A stretch of 64,000 nt of DNA from DATBQN01 sp963755825 (GCA_963755825.1 CAVWLA010000003.1:434001-498000); one strand, 5' to 3'. Numbered from the stretch's first letter, positions 25,746 to 34,751 are shown. The notes: generated by a model not told the origin, from the letters alone. Translations and numbers: made by a program.

Positions 25746-27605
25746 ATGAGAGCTGAATCCCTCGAACTCGCCGCGATGATCGCTCCCCTTGCACGCCGGT
25801 TCTCCAGCCGCTGGTGCCTCCGGGGTCTCGCCGCGCTGCTCGGCGGCGCCCTGCTCGCTGCGCCTCTCGCCGCCCAGCAGATCGCACCGCGCGAGGCGCT
25901 CGGCGTCGTCGACGAGCGGTCACTGCCGGCCCCTCCGTCGCACCTCTTCGAGTCCTCGGGGGCGAACCCGCTCGCCAGCCTGCCCGCCGCCGCGCAGGCC
26001 GCCGAGGGGAGCCTGCGTGAGATGCAGGCCTGGAACGCCGCCGGGGGCCTGCCGCGCCGGAACGGCTTCGCCCGCGACCTGCCGAGGGTCCAGGACGTCG
26101 CTCTCTCGAGGGCCGCGCTGAGCGCCGGCGCCAGCCCGGGCAGCGCTCTCTCGCGCGACGCGGCCGGCGATCTGATCTGGGCGTCGCAGGTGCGCGTCGC
26201 CGAGGCTTGGCGCCTGCGCCTCCATCTCGATCGCGTGCATCTGCCGGCCGGCGCGCGCCTCTGGGTCTACGGCGGCGAGGGCAACGCGGCGGCCTTCGGC
26301 CCGGAGCTGGTGGGGCCGGACGGAGGTCTCTGGACGCCTTCCGTCGGCGGCGGTGCGATCACGCTCGAGGTCCGGGTGCCGGCGAGCGCTGGATCGCCGA
26401 GCATCGGCTTCCGCCTCGACCGCGCCATGGAGATCTTCGATTCGGCGCAGCTCGGCACGGCGGTTGCGACCGGCCCGACCGGCGCCGCGGTGTCGCTCGC
26501 CTGCCTGGTCGACGCCGCCTGCGTCAACAGCTCCCGCTTCACCGCCATCAGCTCCGTCCGCCGCGCCATCGCCCTCCTCGGCCACGTCGTCAGCAACAAG
26601 TTCAACGCCGAGTGCACCGGCGCGCTCGTCAACGACACCGACGACACGACGACCATCCCCTACCTGCTCACCGCCAACCACTGCTTCGAAACCCAGGCCG
26701 ACGTCGCCTGGCTCGAGGCGTTCTTCGACGACTTCCGGACGAGCTGCAACGCGCCGGCACCGGTCCTCGACCGCCTGCCGCGGACGCTCGGCGCGACGCT
26801 CGTCGCCACCTCCAAACAGAGCGACTTCACCCTGCTCCGTCTGCCGGCCTTCCCGGACAACCAGCGCTTCCTCCTCGGCTGGGACGCGCGGCCGCTCGCC
26901 AACGGCATGAAGCTGCATCAGATCTCGCAGCCGTTCGGCATGCCGCAGTCCTACTCGGAGGGCACCGTGGTGCGCTCGCCGCCGGCGGCGACCACCTGCG
27001 GCAACGAGGGCGGAAGACCGCTCAACGACCTCACCAAGTTCGTCTATCTTCAGCCGACCTTCGGCGGAACCTTCGAGGTCAGCTCGGGCTCGCCGCTGAT
27101 GACCGACGGCGGCCTGGTGGTCGGCCAGCTCTCGGACGGCTGCGGACCGAACCCTCCCAACGGCTGCGACTACCGAAACCTCTGCGCCAACGGCGCCTTC
27201 GCGGCGACCTATCAGCAGGTGGCGCCCTACCTCAACCCCACCGCTGGCCCGCAAGCCTGCAATCCGGACGCCGAGACTCTCTGCCTCGATCAGCAGCGGT
27301 TCCGGGTGCGGGCGCAGTGGAAGACCAGCGATGGCAAGACGGGCGACGCGCAGGCGGTGTCGCTGACCGACGACACCGGCTACTTCTGGTTCTTCAACAG
27401 CGCCAACGTCGAGATGGTGGTCAAGGTGCTCAACGCCTGCAACCCGTTCGGCCGCTACTGGGTCTTCGCCGGCGGCCTCACCAACGTCCAGGTGCAGATC
27501 AACGTCACCGACATCGTCACCGCCTCGCAGCGCCAGTACACCAATCCCCAGAACACCCCCTTCCAGCCGATCCAGGACACCGCCGCCTTCGAGACCTGCC
27601 CCTGA
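25746..27605 (+). CDS. Secreted trypsin-like serine protease with C-terminal accessory domain
   Basis: A 619-residue protein with a signal peptide (GLAALLGGALLAAPLAAQQ). A propeptide-like region of about 230 residues precedes a chymotrypsin-fold domain, with His in YLLTANHCFET, Asp in SKQSDFTLLRL and Ser in VSSGSPLMTDGG (S-G-S-P rather than G-D-S-G). The arrangement resembles lysyl-endopeptidase-like secreted proteases. The C-terminal 110 residues, after a Cys-rich spacer, form a beta domain (FRVRAQWKTSDGKTGDAQAV, DTGYFWFFNSANVEMVVKVL) seen on many secreted proteins of this bacterial group. Start ATG at 25746, preceded by GGAGAAGG. It is immediately followed by the repeat cluster and the first RAYT gene. 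Confidence 0.87.
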   Translation: MRAESLELAAMIAPLARRFSSRWCLRGLAALLGGALLAAPLAAQQIAPREALGVVDERSLPAPPSHLFESSGANPLASLPAAAQAAEGSLREMQAWNAAGGLPRRNGFARDLPRVQDVALSRAALSAGASPGSALSRDAAGDLIWASQVRVAEAWRLRLHLDRVHLPAGARLWVYGGEGNAAAFGPELVGPDGGLWTPSVGGGAITLEVRVPASAGSPSIGFRLDRAMEIFDSAQLGTAVATGPTGAAVSLACLVDAACVNSSRFTAISSVRRAIALLGHVVSNKFNAECTGALVNDTDDTTTIPYLLTANHCFETQADVAWLEAFFDDFRTSCNAPAPVLDRLPRTLGATLVATSKQSDFTLLRLPAFPDNQRFLLGWDARPLANGMKLHQISQPFGMPQSYSEGTVVRSPPAATTCGNEGGRPLNDLTKFVYLQPTFGGTFEVSSGSPLMTDGGLVVGQLSDGCGPNPPNGCDYRNLCANGAFAATYQQVAPYLNPTAGPQACNPDAETLCLDQQRFRVRAQWKTSDGKTGDAQAVSLTDDTGYFWFFNSANVEMVVKVLNACNPFGRYWVFAGGLTNVQVQINVTDIVTASQRQYTNPQNTPFQPIQDTAAFETCP

Positions 27606-27622
27606 AGCGGCATCCGAACCTC

Positions 27623-27690
27623 CCTGGCACCTCGACAGGTGCTCGACAGGTGCCAGGTGATTTTTCTACTCGCCGGGTGCCAGGTGTTTT
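27623..27690. repeat. REP-like repeats upstream of RAYT 1
   Basis: Three copies: CCTGGCACCT (27623-27632, inverted), AGGTGCCAGGTGATTTTT (27648-27665) and GGGTGCCAGGTGTTTTTG (about 27675-27692), between the protease stop and the transposase start. The last two face the transposase gene. Confidence 0.88.
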
Positions 27691-27763
27691 TGGCCCTTTC
27701 GCCTCCTCAAGGTGCCTTTTCGCGAGGCGCGAGGAACCGCGGCGGCTTTCCGTCCTTCTTTTT

Positions 27764-28684
27764 ATGGGACGAAGACTTCGTTTACTCAGCGGACAGCGAA
27801 CACTCGTCGAAATCACCTGCCGCGTCGTGCAAGGACGCTATCTCCTACGCCCAAGCGCCAGCCTCAACGACATCATTCTGGGAGTCTTGGGGCGAGCCCA
27901 GCGGCTCCGGCCGGTCGAGGTCTGCGCCGTTTCGGTGCTCTCCAATCACCTGCACCTCCTGCTGGTCGCTGACGACGCCCAACAGGTCGCCCGATTCATG
28001 CAATACGTCGGCTCGAACCTGGCCCGAGAGGTGAACCGCCTGACCGGCTGGAGCGGATCGGTCTTTCACAGCCGCTATTCGATGATCGTGGTCAGTGACG
28101 AAGAGGAGGCCCAGGTCGGCAGGCTCCGCTACGTGTTGTCGCAGAGCTGCAAGGAGAACCTCGTCGAGCGATTGCGCGACTGGCCGGGAGTGAGCTCGGT
28201 TCGGACGCTCGTCGACGGCGAGCCTCTCACGGGCCACTGGATCGATCGGACTCTGGAGCGCATCGCTCGAGCCAGGAGGGGATCGCTCGATATTACCGAG
28301 CTCGCGACGATCGAAAGGCTGGTCTTGTCACCGATCCCCCGCCGACGACACTTGTCCCCGGAGATGCACCAACGGGCGACGGCCGAGCTGGTGGACGCGA
28401 TCGAGCAGGAGGCTGCTGCCGAGCGGAAGCGGACGGGGATCCGTGCGCTCGGCGTCCGAGCCATCCTCGCTCAGCACCCCCAACATCGTCCCGAGACCAT
28501 CGCCAAATCACCCGCCCCGTTGATTCACGCCGCCAGCCGGGCCGTTCGCAGGGCCTTTTACGAGGCCTACGCACGCTTCGTGGCCGCCTTCCGAGCGGCG
28601 GCAGAGACCCTCAGACGGGGTGACAGTGGAAGTATCTTTCCCGCCGGCAGCTTCCCACCGGCTCTGCCCTTCGTGCCCGGTTAG
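27764..28684 (+). CDS. REP-associated tyrosine transposase (RAYT), copy 1
   Basis: A 306-residue Y1/HUH-family protein. The metal-binding HUH motif is in VLSNHLHLLLVADD (about residue 65). The family core continues with QYVGSNLAREVNRLTGWSG, VFHSRYSMIVVSDEE and LRYVLSQSCKENLVERLRDW, the helix expected to carry the nucleophilic Tyr. A longer C-terminal region (AILAQHPQHRPE, SFPPALPFVPG) is shared with the second copy at 55198-56130. RAYTs nick and mobilise REP sequences. Copies of the local repeat flank this gene in opposite orientations. Its GC content is lower than that of its neighbours, which fits a mobile origin. Start ATG at 27764. Confidence 0.9.
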   Translation: MGRRLRLLSGQRTLVEITCRVVQGRYLLRPSASLNDIILGVLGRAQRLRPVEVCAVSVLSNHLHLLLVADDAQQVARFMQYVGSNLAREVNRLTGWSGSVFHSRYSMIVVSDEEEAQVGRLRYVLSQSCKENLVERLRDWPGVSSVRTLVDGEPLTGHWIDRTLERIARARRGSLDITELATIERLVLSPIPRRRHLSPEMHQRATAELVDAIEQEAAAERKRTGIRALGVRAILAQHPQHRPETIAKSPAPLIHAASRAVRRAFYEAYARFVAAFRAAAETLRRGDSGSIFPAGSFPPALPFVPG

Positions 28685-28984
28685 GCCCCCCCTCAGCTCA
28701 GGCGTCGAAGGCGGCTGAAGACCGATCAGCCGCGAGGCGAAGCCTCGGCTTCGAAGCGTTTGTGGGCGAGCAGTGAGCGCGCGACGAGCTCCCATGACCG
28801 ACGGATGAGGCCGATTGGGTACCTTCGCACTCGATTCGCGCGGCGGATCGGGGTCGTAGAGAGACCGACGGCCCTCTCGGGGCGCTAATTCCGTCAACTA
28901 CCTGGCACTTCAATCACCGCGCTCTCGATAGACGATGCAGTCCGATGCAATCACCTGGCACCTCAGTCAGTCAGTCTCGCCGGC
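28685..28984. repeat. Non-coding gap with two inverted REP-like repeats downstream of RAYT 1
   Basis: This 300-bp stretch has no convincing gene. It holds ACCTGGCACTT at 28900-28910 and ATCACCTGGCACCT at 28950-28963, both opposite in orientation to the copies upstream of RAYT 1. The remainder shows no clear signal. Confidence 0.8.
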
Positions 28985-29962
28985 TTAGAGCGGCAGCTCG
29001 CTTCCCTCGGCAAGCACTCGGAACCCTCGTGCCTCGATCGAACGACGCGCGGCGCTCGCCGGATCGAGCGCCGGGTTGGTGTGGTTGAGGTGGGTGAAGT
29101 AGACATGGAGCCGGCCCGTGCGAAGGAGCGGCGCGAGCAGGTCCATGGTGTCGGTGATCAGCGGGTGCCTGATCTTCGTGAGGTCGCGGTCGGGCAGCTC
29201 GTCGCGCGAGAAGAAGGTGCCGTCGACGAGCGCCGTATCGACGCCGCGGAGCACCTCGACCAGCGAGCGAGGCCAGGACGACCAGGCATCGGTGTCCGGC
29301 ACGTAGAGGAGGGAGCGATGCGGACCGCGAAGAAGGAACGCCAGCGTGTCGGTGTATTCATCTCGATGCGGCACGGCGAGCGCGGTGACCGTCAACCCGT
29401 CGTCCAGCTCCAGCGGCCGTCCAGGCGAGACCTCGTGGAGCTCGACGTTGTGTTTCTCGACCAGCTGGCTCCACGGACCGCTGGCGCGAAGAAAGGCACC
29501 CATCCGAGGCGAGCCGTAGACCGGCAGGCCGTGGGTGTTGATCGCCTCGAAACCGAAGAATGCGAGCCCCAAGTAGTGGCCGATATGGGCGTGGGTCAGG
29601 AGCACGCCGTCGACCGGGGCGCGGTCGGGCCGGCCCGCGGGATGGTGGCGCCAGGTCTGGATGCGATCGATCTGTGCCGCCAGGTCGGGCGTGGCGTCCA
29701 TGAGCCAGGTGTGGCCGCTCTTCGGTACCACGATCGCCAGGCTCGCGACGTAACGACGGCGCGACGGATCGCGGCGCGCGGCAGAGCACTGAGCACAAGT
29801 GCAGCCCGCCTGCGGCAGGCCGCCGTCCTGAACGGTGCCCAAGGCGACGACGTAGGGGGGCGTCTGGCCTGGCAGCGCGGAGTCTGCAGGGGAGGCGCCG
29901 CCGCCGAGGATCGCGGAGAGAGCGAGGTTGAGAGCCAGCAGGGCGCGGTTCGGTCTCTTCAT
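28985..29962 (-). CDS. Exported PqqB-like metallo-beta-lactamase-fold hydrolase
   Basis: A 325-residue protein with an N-terminal signal sequence (LLALNLALSAILGGGASPADS) and a PqqB-like opening (LGTVQDGGLPQAGC, then CAQCSAARRDPSRRRYVAS) that carries a Cys-x-Cys-x2-Cys set. The MBL metal motif is THAHIGHYLGL; further ligands are likely in PHRDEY, PDTDAW and THLNHTNP. PqqB acts late in PQQ biosynthesis, but no other pqq gene is here and the protein appears exported, so a different hydrolase role is likely. Start ATG at 29962, preceded by GAGGAG; a longer reading from 30040 would lose the signal peptide. Confidence 0.82.
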   Translation of the reverse strand: MKRPNRALLALNLALSAILGGGASPADSALPGQTPPYVVALGTVQDGGLPQAGCTCAQCSAARRDPSRRRYVASLAIVVPKSGHTWLMDATPDLAAQIDRIQTWRHHPAGRPDRAPVDGVLLTHAHIGHYLGLAFFGFEAINTHGLPVYGSPRMGAFLRASGPWSQLVEKHNVELHEVSPGRPLELDDGLTVTALAVPHRDEYTDTLAFLLRGPHRSLLYVPDTDAWSSWPRSLVEVLRGVDTALVDGTFFSRDELPDRDLTKIRHPLITDTMDLLAPLLRTGRLHVYFTHLNHTNPALDPASAARRSIEARGFRVLAEGSELPL

Positions 29963-30042
29963 GGCTCCTCGCTTTGGGTCCTCGCTCGACGCCGCCTCGA
30001 AGACCGCCCGGCCGGCGGCCTTGCGCGGGCTAGAATCCATCC

Positions 30043-30903
30043 ATGCGCATCGTCTCCCTCGTGCCCAACGGAACCGAGATCCTCTTCGCCCTTGGCGCCG
30101 GTCACGAGGTCGTCGGCGTCAGCCACGAGTGCGACTATCCGGAGGAGGCGAGGCGCCGGCCCATTCTCACCGGGAGCGCTCTGTCTCCTGAGATGACCGC
30201 CGCCGAGGTGGACGCCGCCGTCTCGGCACAGGTGGCGAGCGGGGCCAGCCTCTACACGCTCGACGAGGCGACCATCGCCGATCTGGCTCCCGATCTCGTC
30301 GTCACCCAGAATCTCTGTCCGGTCTGCGCGGTGAGCACCGCACAGGTCGATGGCGCCCTCCGCCCCCTGGCCCGCTGCCCGGATCTCCTCTCGCTCGACC
30401 CCCGTTCGCTCGCCGATGTCTTGGCGGACATCCGCCGGGTCGGCGCCGCGACCGGGCACGACCGCGAGGCCTCGGAGCTCCTCGCCGACCTCGAGCGGCG
30501 GCTCGCCGCCGTCCACGCGCGGGTGGCCGGCCGGACCCGGCCTCGGGTCGCCGCGCTCGAATGGCTCGATCCGCCCTTCGCCGGAGGTCACTGGGTGCCG
30601 GAGATGATCGAGATCGCCGGCGGCGACGACGTGCTGAACCGACCCGGTCTCGGCTCGCGCCGGTTGACCTGGGAGGAGGTCGCGGCCGCCGAGCCCGAGG
30701 TCATCGTGGCGATGCCCTGCGGCTACGACAGCACCGGCGCCGAGGCCCAGGTCGAGCTCGCCGCCTCGCAGCCCGCGTGGCGCCAGCTGACGGCGGCGCG
30801 CAACGGTCGGGTCGCCGCCGTCGATGCCAACGGCTGCTTCAGCCGCCCCGGCCCGCGGCTGGTGGACGGCATCGAGCGGCTCGCGGCGATCTTTCACGGC
30901 TAG
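30043..30903 (+). CDS. BtuF-like cobalamin/siderophore-binding protein without signal peptide
   Basis: A 286-residue protein with the two-lobed periplasmic-binding fold of class III (BtuF/FhuD). The first lobe opens with MRIVSLVPNGTEILFALGAG and contains HEVVGVSHECDYP; a long backbone helix spans about residues 150-175; the second lobe has ALEWLDPPFAGGHWVPEMIE and a closing AVDANGCFSRPGPRLVDGIE. There is no signal peptide, so it is probably cytosolic, unlike a transporter subunit. No permease or ATPase gene is adjacent. A TAGAAT -10-like box ends only 6 nt before the ATG and no ribosome binding site is seen, suggesting a leaderless transcript. Confidence 0.85.
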   Translation: MRIVSLVPNGTEILFALGAGHEVVGVSHECDYPEEARRRPILTGSALSPEMTAAEVDAAVSAQVASGASLYTLDEATIADLAPDLVVTQNLCPVCAVSTAQVDGALRPLARCPDLLSLDPRSLADVLADIRRVGAATGHDREASELLADLERRLAAVHARVAGRTRPRVAALEWLDPPFAGGHWVPEMIEIAGGDDVLNRPGLGSRRLTWEEVAAAEPEVIVAMPCGYDSTGAEAQVELAASQPAWRQLTAARNGRVAAVDANGCFSRPGPRLVDGIERLAAIFHG

Positions 30904-30906
30904 CCT

Positions 30907-31857
30907 CTAGGTTTCCCGACCGCGCATCCGCAGCCAGCTCAGCACCTGCGGCTCGAGACCGCGAACCTTGGAATAGCCCAGGTCGATGCCTGGCGGGAAC
31001 GCGACATGCCCGCCCTGCCGCAGCCAGCGCACCTCGAGGAGCGGCGCCGGGCGGTCGAGACCGGCGCGGATGATCGCCGCGGGGACCATCGGATCCTGCT
31101 CGGAGGCGGCGAGGAGGGCGGGGATGCGGAGGTCCGGCAGCAGGGGATGGACGCTCGCCCGGCGGTAATAGTCGTCCGCACCGGTGAAGCCGAAGCGCGG
31201 CGCCACCACCCGGTCGTCCCAGTCATAGAGGCGGCGGATGCGGTTGGCCTCGGCGAGCGGTAGCGGCACCGGCCTGCGCGCCGCGACGGCCGCATAGATC
31301 CGCCCCATGTTCGCCAGGACATAGCGCCGGTAGAGCCAGAGGCCGGGCGCATCGAAGGCCGCCGAGCTCTTGCGGATGTCCAAAGGAGCGCAGATGGCGG
31401 CCGCGGCCGCGAGGCGCGGATCGGCCGGCTCGGTCGCGGCGCGGAGCGCGAGGTGGCCGCCGACCGAGTAGCCAAGGAGGTAGATCCGCCGGTAACGGGA
31501 GAGCTCCGGGGCCGCGAGGACGGCGTGGAGATCGGAGGTCAGACCGGCGTGGTAGATATCCTCGCCCCGCCGGTCTGAGCCGCGGAGCGAGATGCGGAGG
31601 CAGGCGAGCCCTGCCGCCTCCGCGGCGCGGGCCGCCCCCAGCATGTAGTGACTGTCGGCCGAGCCGCCGAGGCCATGGACGACGAAGAGGAGCTCTCTCG
31701 AGCCCGGAGGCTCGCGGAGACAGCCTGTCAGGCGCACGGGCCCCATCCGCGAATCCTCGACAGTGAGCTCGAAAGGCTGTGTCGCCGGCATCACCGGCGG
31801 TGCCAGGGAGTGTCGGAGGCGGGGCGCGATGGTCCAGAAGTGGCCGCCGAGGTCCAT
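30907..31857 (-). CDS. YheT-like alpha/beta hydrolase
   Basis: A 316-residue cytosolic alpha/beta hydrolase. It shows an oxyanion region (LLFVVHGLGGSADSHYM), the characteristic CLRISLRGSDRRGEDIYHAG block, the nucleophile elbow GYSVGGHLAL and a C-terminal catalytic His in RQGGHVAF. The YheT family includes esterases of unknown natural substrate. The ATG at 31857 is preferred; a longer reading to 31914 would be encoded by a REP-like repeat and is not credible. Convergent with the preceding BtuF-like gene (3 bp gap). Confidence 0.85.
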   Translation of the reverse strand: MDLGGHFWTIAPRLRHSLAPPVMPATQPFELTVEDSRMGPVRLTGCLREPPGSRELLFVVHGLGGSADSHYMLGAARAAEAAGLACLRISLRGSDRRGEDIYHAGLTSDLHAVLAAPELSRYRRIYLLGYSVGGHLALRAATEPADPRLAAAAAICAPLDIRKSSAAFDAPGLWLYRRYVLANMGRIYAAVAARRPVPLPLAEANRIRRLYDWDDRVVAPRFGFTGADDYYRRASVHPLLPDLRIPALLAASEQDPMVPAAIIRAGLDRPAPLLEVRWLRQGGHVAFPPGIDLGYSKVRGLEPQVLSWLRMRGRET

Positions 31858-31872
31858 GCCGACATCGTAACC

Positions 31873-32098
31873 AGGTGCCAGGTGATTCGCCACGCAGGTC
31901 CAACCACCCAGCATTCAAGCAATCGTTCGACCGAAAGGTGCCAGGTGATTTACAGGCTGGTTGGCAGCGTCTGCTGAGAGTGCCGAAGGGTGCCAGGTGA
32001 TTTTCAGCCAACTTCACCGGGCGTATGCCGAGAGCTGACAGGTGCCAGGTGATTTTGAAGAGGTGCCGCACCGAGGCGCCAGAGGTGCCAGGTGATTC
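31873..32098 (+). repeat. Array of five REP-like repeats (AGGTGCCAGGTGATTTT)
   Basis: Copies at 31873-31887, 31936-31951, 31988-32005, 32040-32056 and 32083-32098, all on the plus strand, spaced 43-63 bp apart. They occupy most of the 429-bp gap between the divergent hydrolase and ornithine aminotransferase genes. No gene is seen in the gap. The sequences between copies are unrelated and irregular in length. Confidence 0.9.
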
Positions 32099-32180
32099 AC
32101 CGACTCGGCCCGCGAGCTCCGCCCGCCGGTCGAGTGTCCCCTTCCCGCCTCCCAACCCGGCCTCCCCGTCGGGCGACCGA

Positions 32181-32186
32181 TATGAT
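32181..32186 (+). promoter_or_regulatory. Possible -10 box for the ornithine aminotransferase gene
   Basis: TATGAT lies about 100 bp before the start codon in otherwise GC-rich DNA; no good -35 element is visible at the expected distance. Confidence 0.3.
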
Positions 32187-32286
32187 AGAAGGACGCTTAA
32201 ATGCGGACGGCGATCGCCTTCGCCGCACGTCCACACCCCAACGCGTCCCCACGCCGACCAGGAAGCCTGCCGATCTGGAGGAGAGC

Positions 32287-33525
32287 ATGAGCACGTTTGT
32301 GCTGGAAGAGAAGAGCCGCAAGATGTCCACCGCCGACTACATCGCGCTCGAGGAGCGCTACGGCGCCCACAACTACCATCCTCTCGACGTCGTCGTCACC
32401 CGCGGCCACGGCGTCTGGGTCTGGGACGTCGAGGGGAAGAAGTATCTCGACTTCCTCGCCGCCTATTCCGCCGTCAACCAGGGACACTGCCATCCGGAGA
32501 TCCTCCGCGCCCTGATCGAGCAGGCCTCGAGCGTCACCCTCACCTCGCGCGCCTTCCGCGGCGACCAGCTCGGCGCTTTCTACCAGCAGTTCTGCGAGCT
32601 CTCCGGCTTCGCCCGGTTCCTGCCCATGAACACCGGCGCCGAGGCGGTCGAGACCGCCCTGAAGGCGGCCCGCAAGTGGGCTTACAAGGTCAAGGGCGTG
32701 CCCGCCGACCAGGCCGAGATCCTCGTCTTCGACCACAACTTCCACGGCCGCACCATCACCCTGGTCTCCTTCTCGACCGACGAGCAGTATCGGGACGGCT
32801 ACGGCCCCTTCACGCCGGGGTTCAAGGTTCTCCCCTACGGCGACGCCGACGCCGTTGCCGCGGCGATGAGCCCCAACGTGGCGGCGGTCCTCCTCGAGCC
32901 GATCCAGGGCGAGGCCGGCATCGTCGTACCGCCGGACGGCTTCCTCCGCCGGGTGCGCGAGATCACCGAGGAGCACAACGCGCTGATGATCTGCGACGAG
33001 ATCCAGTCGGGCCTCGGCCGCACCGGCAAGCTCTTCGCCTACGAGCACGAGGGCATCCGGCCCGACGTCGTCATCGTCGGCAAGGCGCTCTCGGGCGGCT
33101 TCTATCCGGTCTCGGGCATCCTCGCCGACGACGAGGTGATGGGGGTCTTCCACCCCGGCGACCACGGTTCGACCTACGGCGGCAACCCGATGGCCGCGGC
33201 GGTCGGCCGCGCCGCCCTCCGCGTGCTGGTGGACGAGAAGATGGTCGAGAACTCGGCCGAGCTGGGCCCCTACTTCATGGAGCGCCTGCGGCAGATCGAC
33301 TCGCCCCACGTCCGCGAGGTGCGCGGCAAGGGCCTGTGGATCGGCGTCGAGCTCAAGCCCGAGGCGGGCGGCGCCCGCCGCTTCTGCGAGGCGCTGAAGC
33401 AGGAGGGCCTCCTCTGCAAGGAGACGCACGACAACGTCATCCGCATCGCCCCGCCGCTCGTCATCCAGCGCGAGGAGATCGACTGGGCGCTCGAGCGCCT
33501 GAAGAAGGTCCTCCAGATGGCCTAG
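32287..33525 (+). CDS. rocD: Ornithine--oxo-acid aminotransferase
   Basis: A 412-residue class III PLP aminotransferase that converts ornithine and 2-oxoglutarate to glutamate semialdehyde and glutamate, linking arginine and proline metabolism. Signatures: YIALEERYGAHNYHPLDVVV at the N terminus (typical of OAT), MNTGAEAVETALKAARKW, LVFDHNFHGRTI, ICDEIQSGLGRTG and the PLP lysine in VIVGKALSGGFYPVSG. The length is normal for the family. Start ATG at 32287 with GGAGGAG before it. It stands alone; a strong hairpin lies downstream. Confidence 0.95.
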   Translation: MSTFVLEEKSRKMSTADYIALEERYGAHNYHPLDVVVTRGHGVWVWDVEGKKYLDFLAAYSAVNQGHCHPEILRALIEQASSVTLTSRAFRGDQLGAFYQQFCELSGFARFLPMNTGAEAVETALKAARKWAYKVKGVPADQAEILVFDHNFHGRTITLVSFSTDEQYRDGYGPFTPGFKVLPYGDADAVAAAMSPNVAAVLLEPIQGEAGIVVPPDGFLRRVREITEEHNALMICDEIQSGLGRTGKLFAYEHEGIRPDVVIVGKALSGGFYPVSGILADDEVMGVFHPGDHGSTYGGNPMAAAVGRAALRVLVDEKMVENSAELGPYFMERLRQIDSPHVREVRGKGLWIGVELKPEAGGARRFCEALKQEGLLCKETHDNVIRIAPPLVIQREEIDWALERLKKVLQMA

Positions 33526-33556
33526 CGGCCATCCCTCGCGTGAGGCCTCGCAGCAC

Positions 33557-33582
33557 GAGCCGGCGGAGCGATCCGCCGGCTC
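33557..33582. terminator. Perfect 11-bp hairpin downstream of rocD
   Basis: GAGCCGGCGGA pairs with TCCGCCGGCTC around a GCGA (GNRA-type) loop, 32 bp after the rocD stop. There is no T run, so it may be a processing or mRNA-stability hairpin rather than an intrinsic terminator. Confidence 0.55.
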
Positions 33583-33743
33583 GACTCGTCTCGGCCCTCA
33601 TCGTCGACGCGGCGAGGACCAGCCGTTCGCGCCGATCGGCCGCGGTGGCCTCCGATGTGCACCGCCAGCTCACCGCGCGGCCTCGTCGCCTGGGGCCACA
33701 TCCGGTCGTCCAACCAGAGCAGACCGCAGAGAGAGGTGAGCAC

Positions 33744-34658
33744 ATGATGAGCCCTGATCGCATCCTCCTTTGGCTCGGCGTGGCGATGCTGCTGGGAGTC
33801 CGCCTGCCGTCCTCCCCCTCCTCCTCCCCCGGAGTCCCCGCGGCGGCGCCGCCGGATTCCGCCGAGGAGATCCACCTCCACGCCATGGCGGCCGAGCACC
33901 GGGGCGACCGCCCCGACGCTACGCCGGCCGCCACCACCCCGCCGGCCCAGCCAGTTGCCGCCGAGCCGGTCTCCTACGGACAGGCGGGCGGCCAGCCGAT
34001 CCACGGCTTCCTCGCCCGGCCGCAGAGCGCCAAGGGCCCGCTGCCGGCGCTCATCGTCATCCACGAGTGGTGGGGCCTGAACGACAACATCCGCGACGTC
34101 ACCCGCCGCCTCGCCGGCGAGGGCTACACCGCGCTCGCCGTCGACCTCTACGGCGGCGCCGCGGCGACCACTCCCGACCAGGCGACCAAGCTGATGCAGA
34201 CGGCGATGAAGGACCCGGCGGCGGCGAAGGCGAACCTCCGCCAGGCCTACGACTACCTGACGGCGCACGAGCACGCGACGCGGGTGGGGGTGATCGGCTG
34301 GTGCTTCGGCGGCGGCTGGTCGCTCTCGACCGCCCTCATGCTGCCCGACAAGATCGGCGCCACGGTCATCTACTACGGCCACCTGACGAACGACCGGACG
34401 CAGCTCGCGACGCTCCAGATGCCGGTCATCGGCTTCTTCGGCGGCAAGGACCAGAGCATCCCGGTCGCCTCGGTGCGGGAGTTCGAAGCGACGTTGAAGA
34501 GCCTCGGCAAGCCGGTCGAGATCCACGTCTACGACGACGCCGGCCACGCCTTCGCCAACCCCTCGGGCACCGGCTACCGGCCGCAGGCGGCGAGCGATGC
34601 CTGGACGCGGACCGTCGCCTTCCTCGCCAAGGCGCTCAAGCCGGGAGCTGCCGCTTAG
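33744..34658 (+). CDS. Exported dienelactone hydrolase family protein
   Basis: A 304-residue protein. An N-terminal signal-like segment (ILLWLGVAMLLGVRL) and a Pro/Ala-rich linker lead to a dienelactone-hydrolase domain from about residue 80: ALIVIHEWWGLNDNIRDVTR, YTALAVDLYGG, the nucleophile Cys in GVIGWCFGGGWS, an Asp in FFGGKDQSIP and His in YDDAGHAFANP. The Cys-Asp-His set is that of true DLH enzymes, which hydrolyse cyclic esters; the natural substrate here is unknown. Start ATG at 33744 (or 33747) preceded by GAGAGGTGAG. Confidence 0.88.
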   Translation: MMSPDRILLWLGVAMLLGVRLPSSPSSSPGVPAAAPPDSAEEIHLHAMAAEHRGDRPDATPAATTPPAQPVAAEPVSYGQAGGQPIHGFLARPQSAKGPLPALIVIHEWWGLNDNIRDVTRRLAGEGYTALAVDLYGGAAATTPDQATKLMQTAMKDPAAAKANLRQAYDYLTAHEHATRVGVIGWCFGGGWSLSTALMLPDKIGATVIYYGHLTNDRTQLATLQMPVIGFFGGKDQSIPVASVREFEATLKSLGKPVEIHVYDDAGHAFANPSGTGYRPQAASDAWTRTVAFLAKALKPGAAA

Positions 34659-34700
34659 ACTTTTTACCTCTGGAGATTGGAAGAGCGGGTAGAAACGACA

Positions 34701-34726
34701 GAGGCGCCGGGTCTCCCCGGCGCCTC
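34701..34726. terminator. Bidirectional hairpin between convergent genes
   Basis: GAGGCGCCGGG (34701-34711) pairs with CCCGGCGCCTC (34716-34726), in the gap between two convergent genes. T runs are weak on both sides. Confidence 0.55.
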
Positions 34727-34751
34727 GAAACGTCGGACGGCCGGAGCCGGT

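Noticed and set aside
31858..31914. N-terminal extension of the YheT-like hydrolase to 31914
   Set aside because: The extra codons are encoded by a REP-like repeat and are not family-like; the ATG at 31857 is a better start.
31873..32098. Possible CRISPR array
   Set aside because: The repeats are only about 16 bp, spacing is irregular, the same motif occurs singly elsewhere around RAYT genes, and no cas gene is present.
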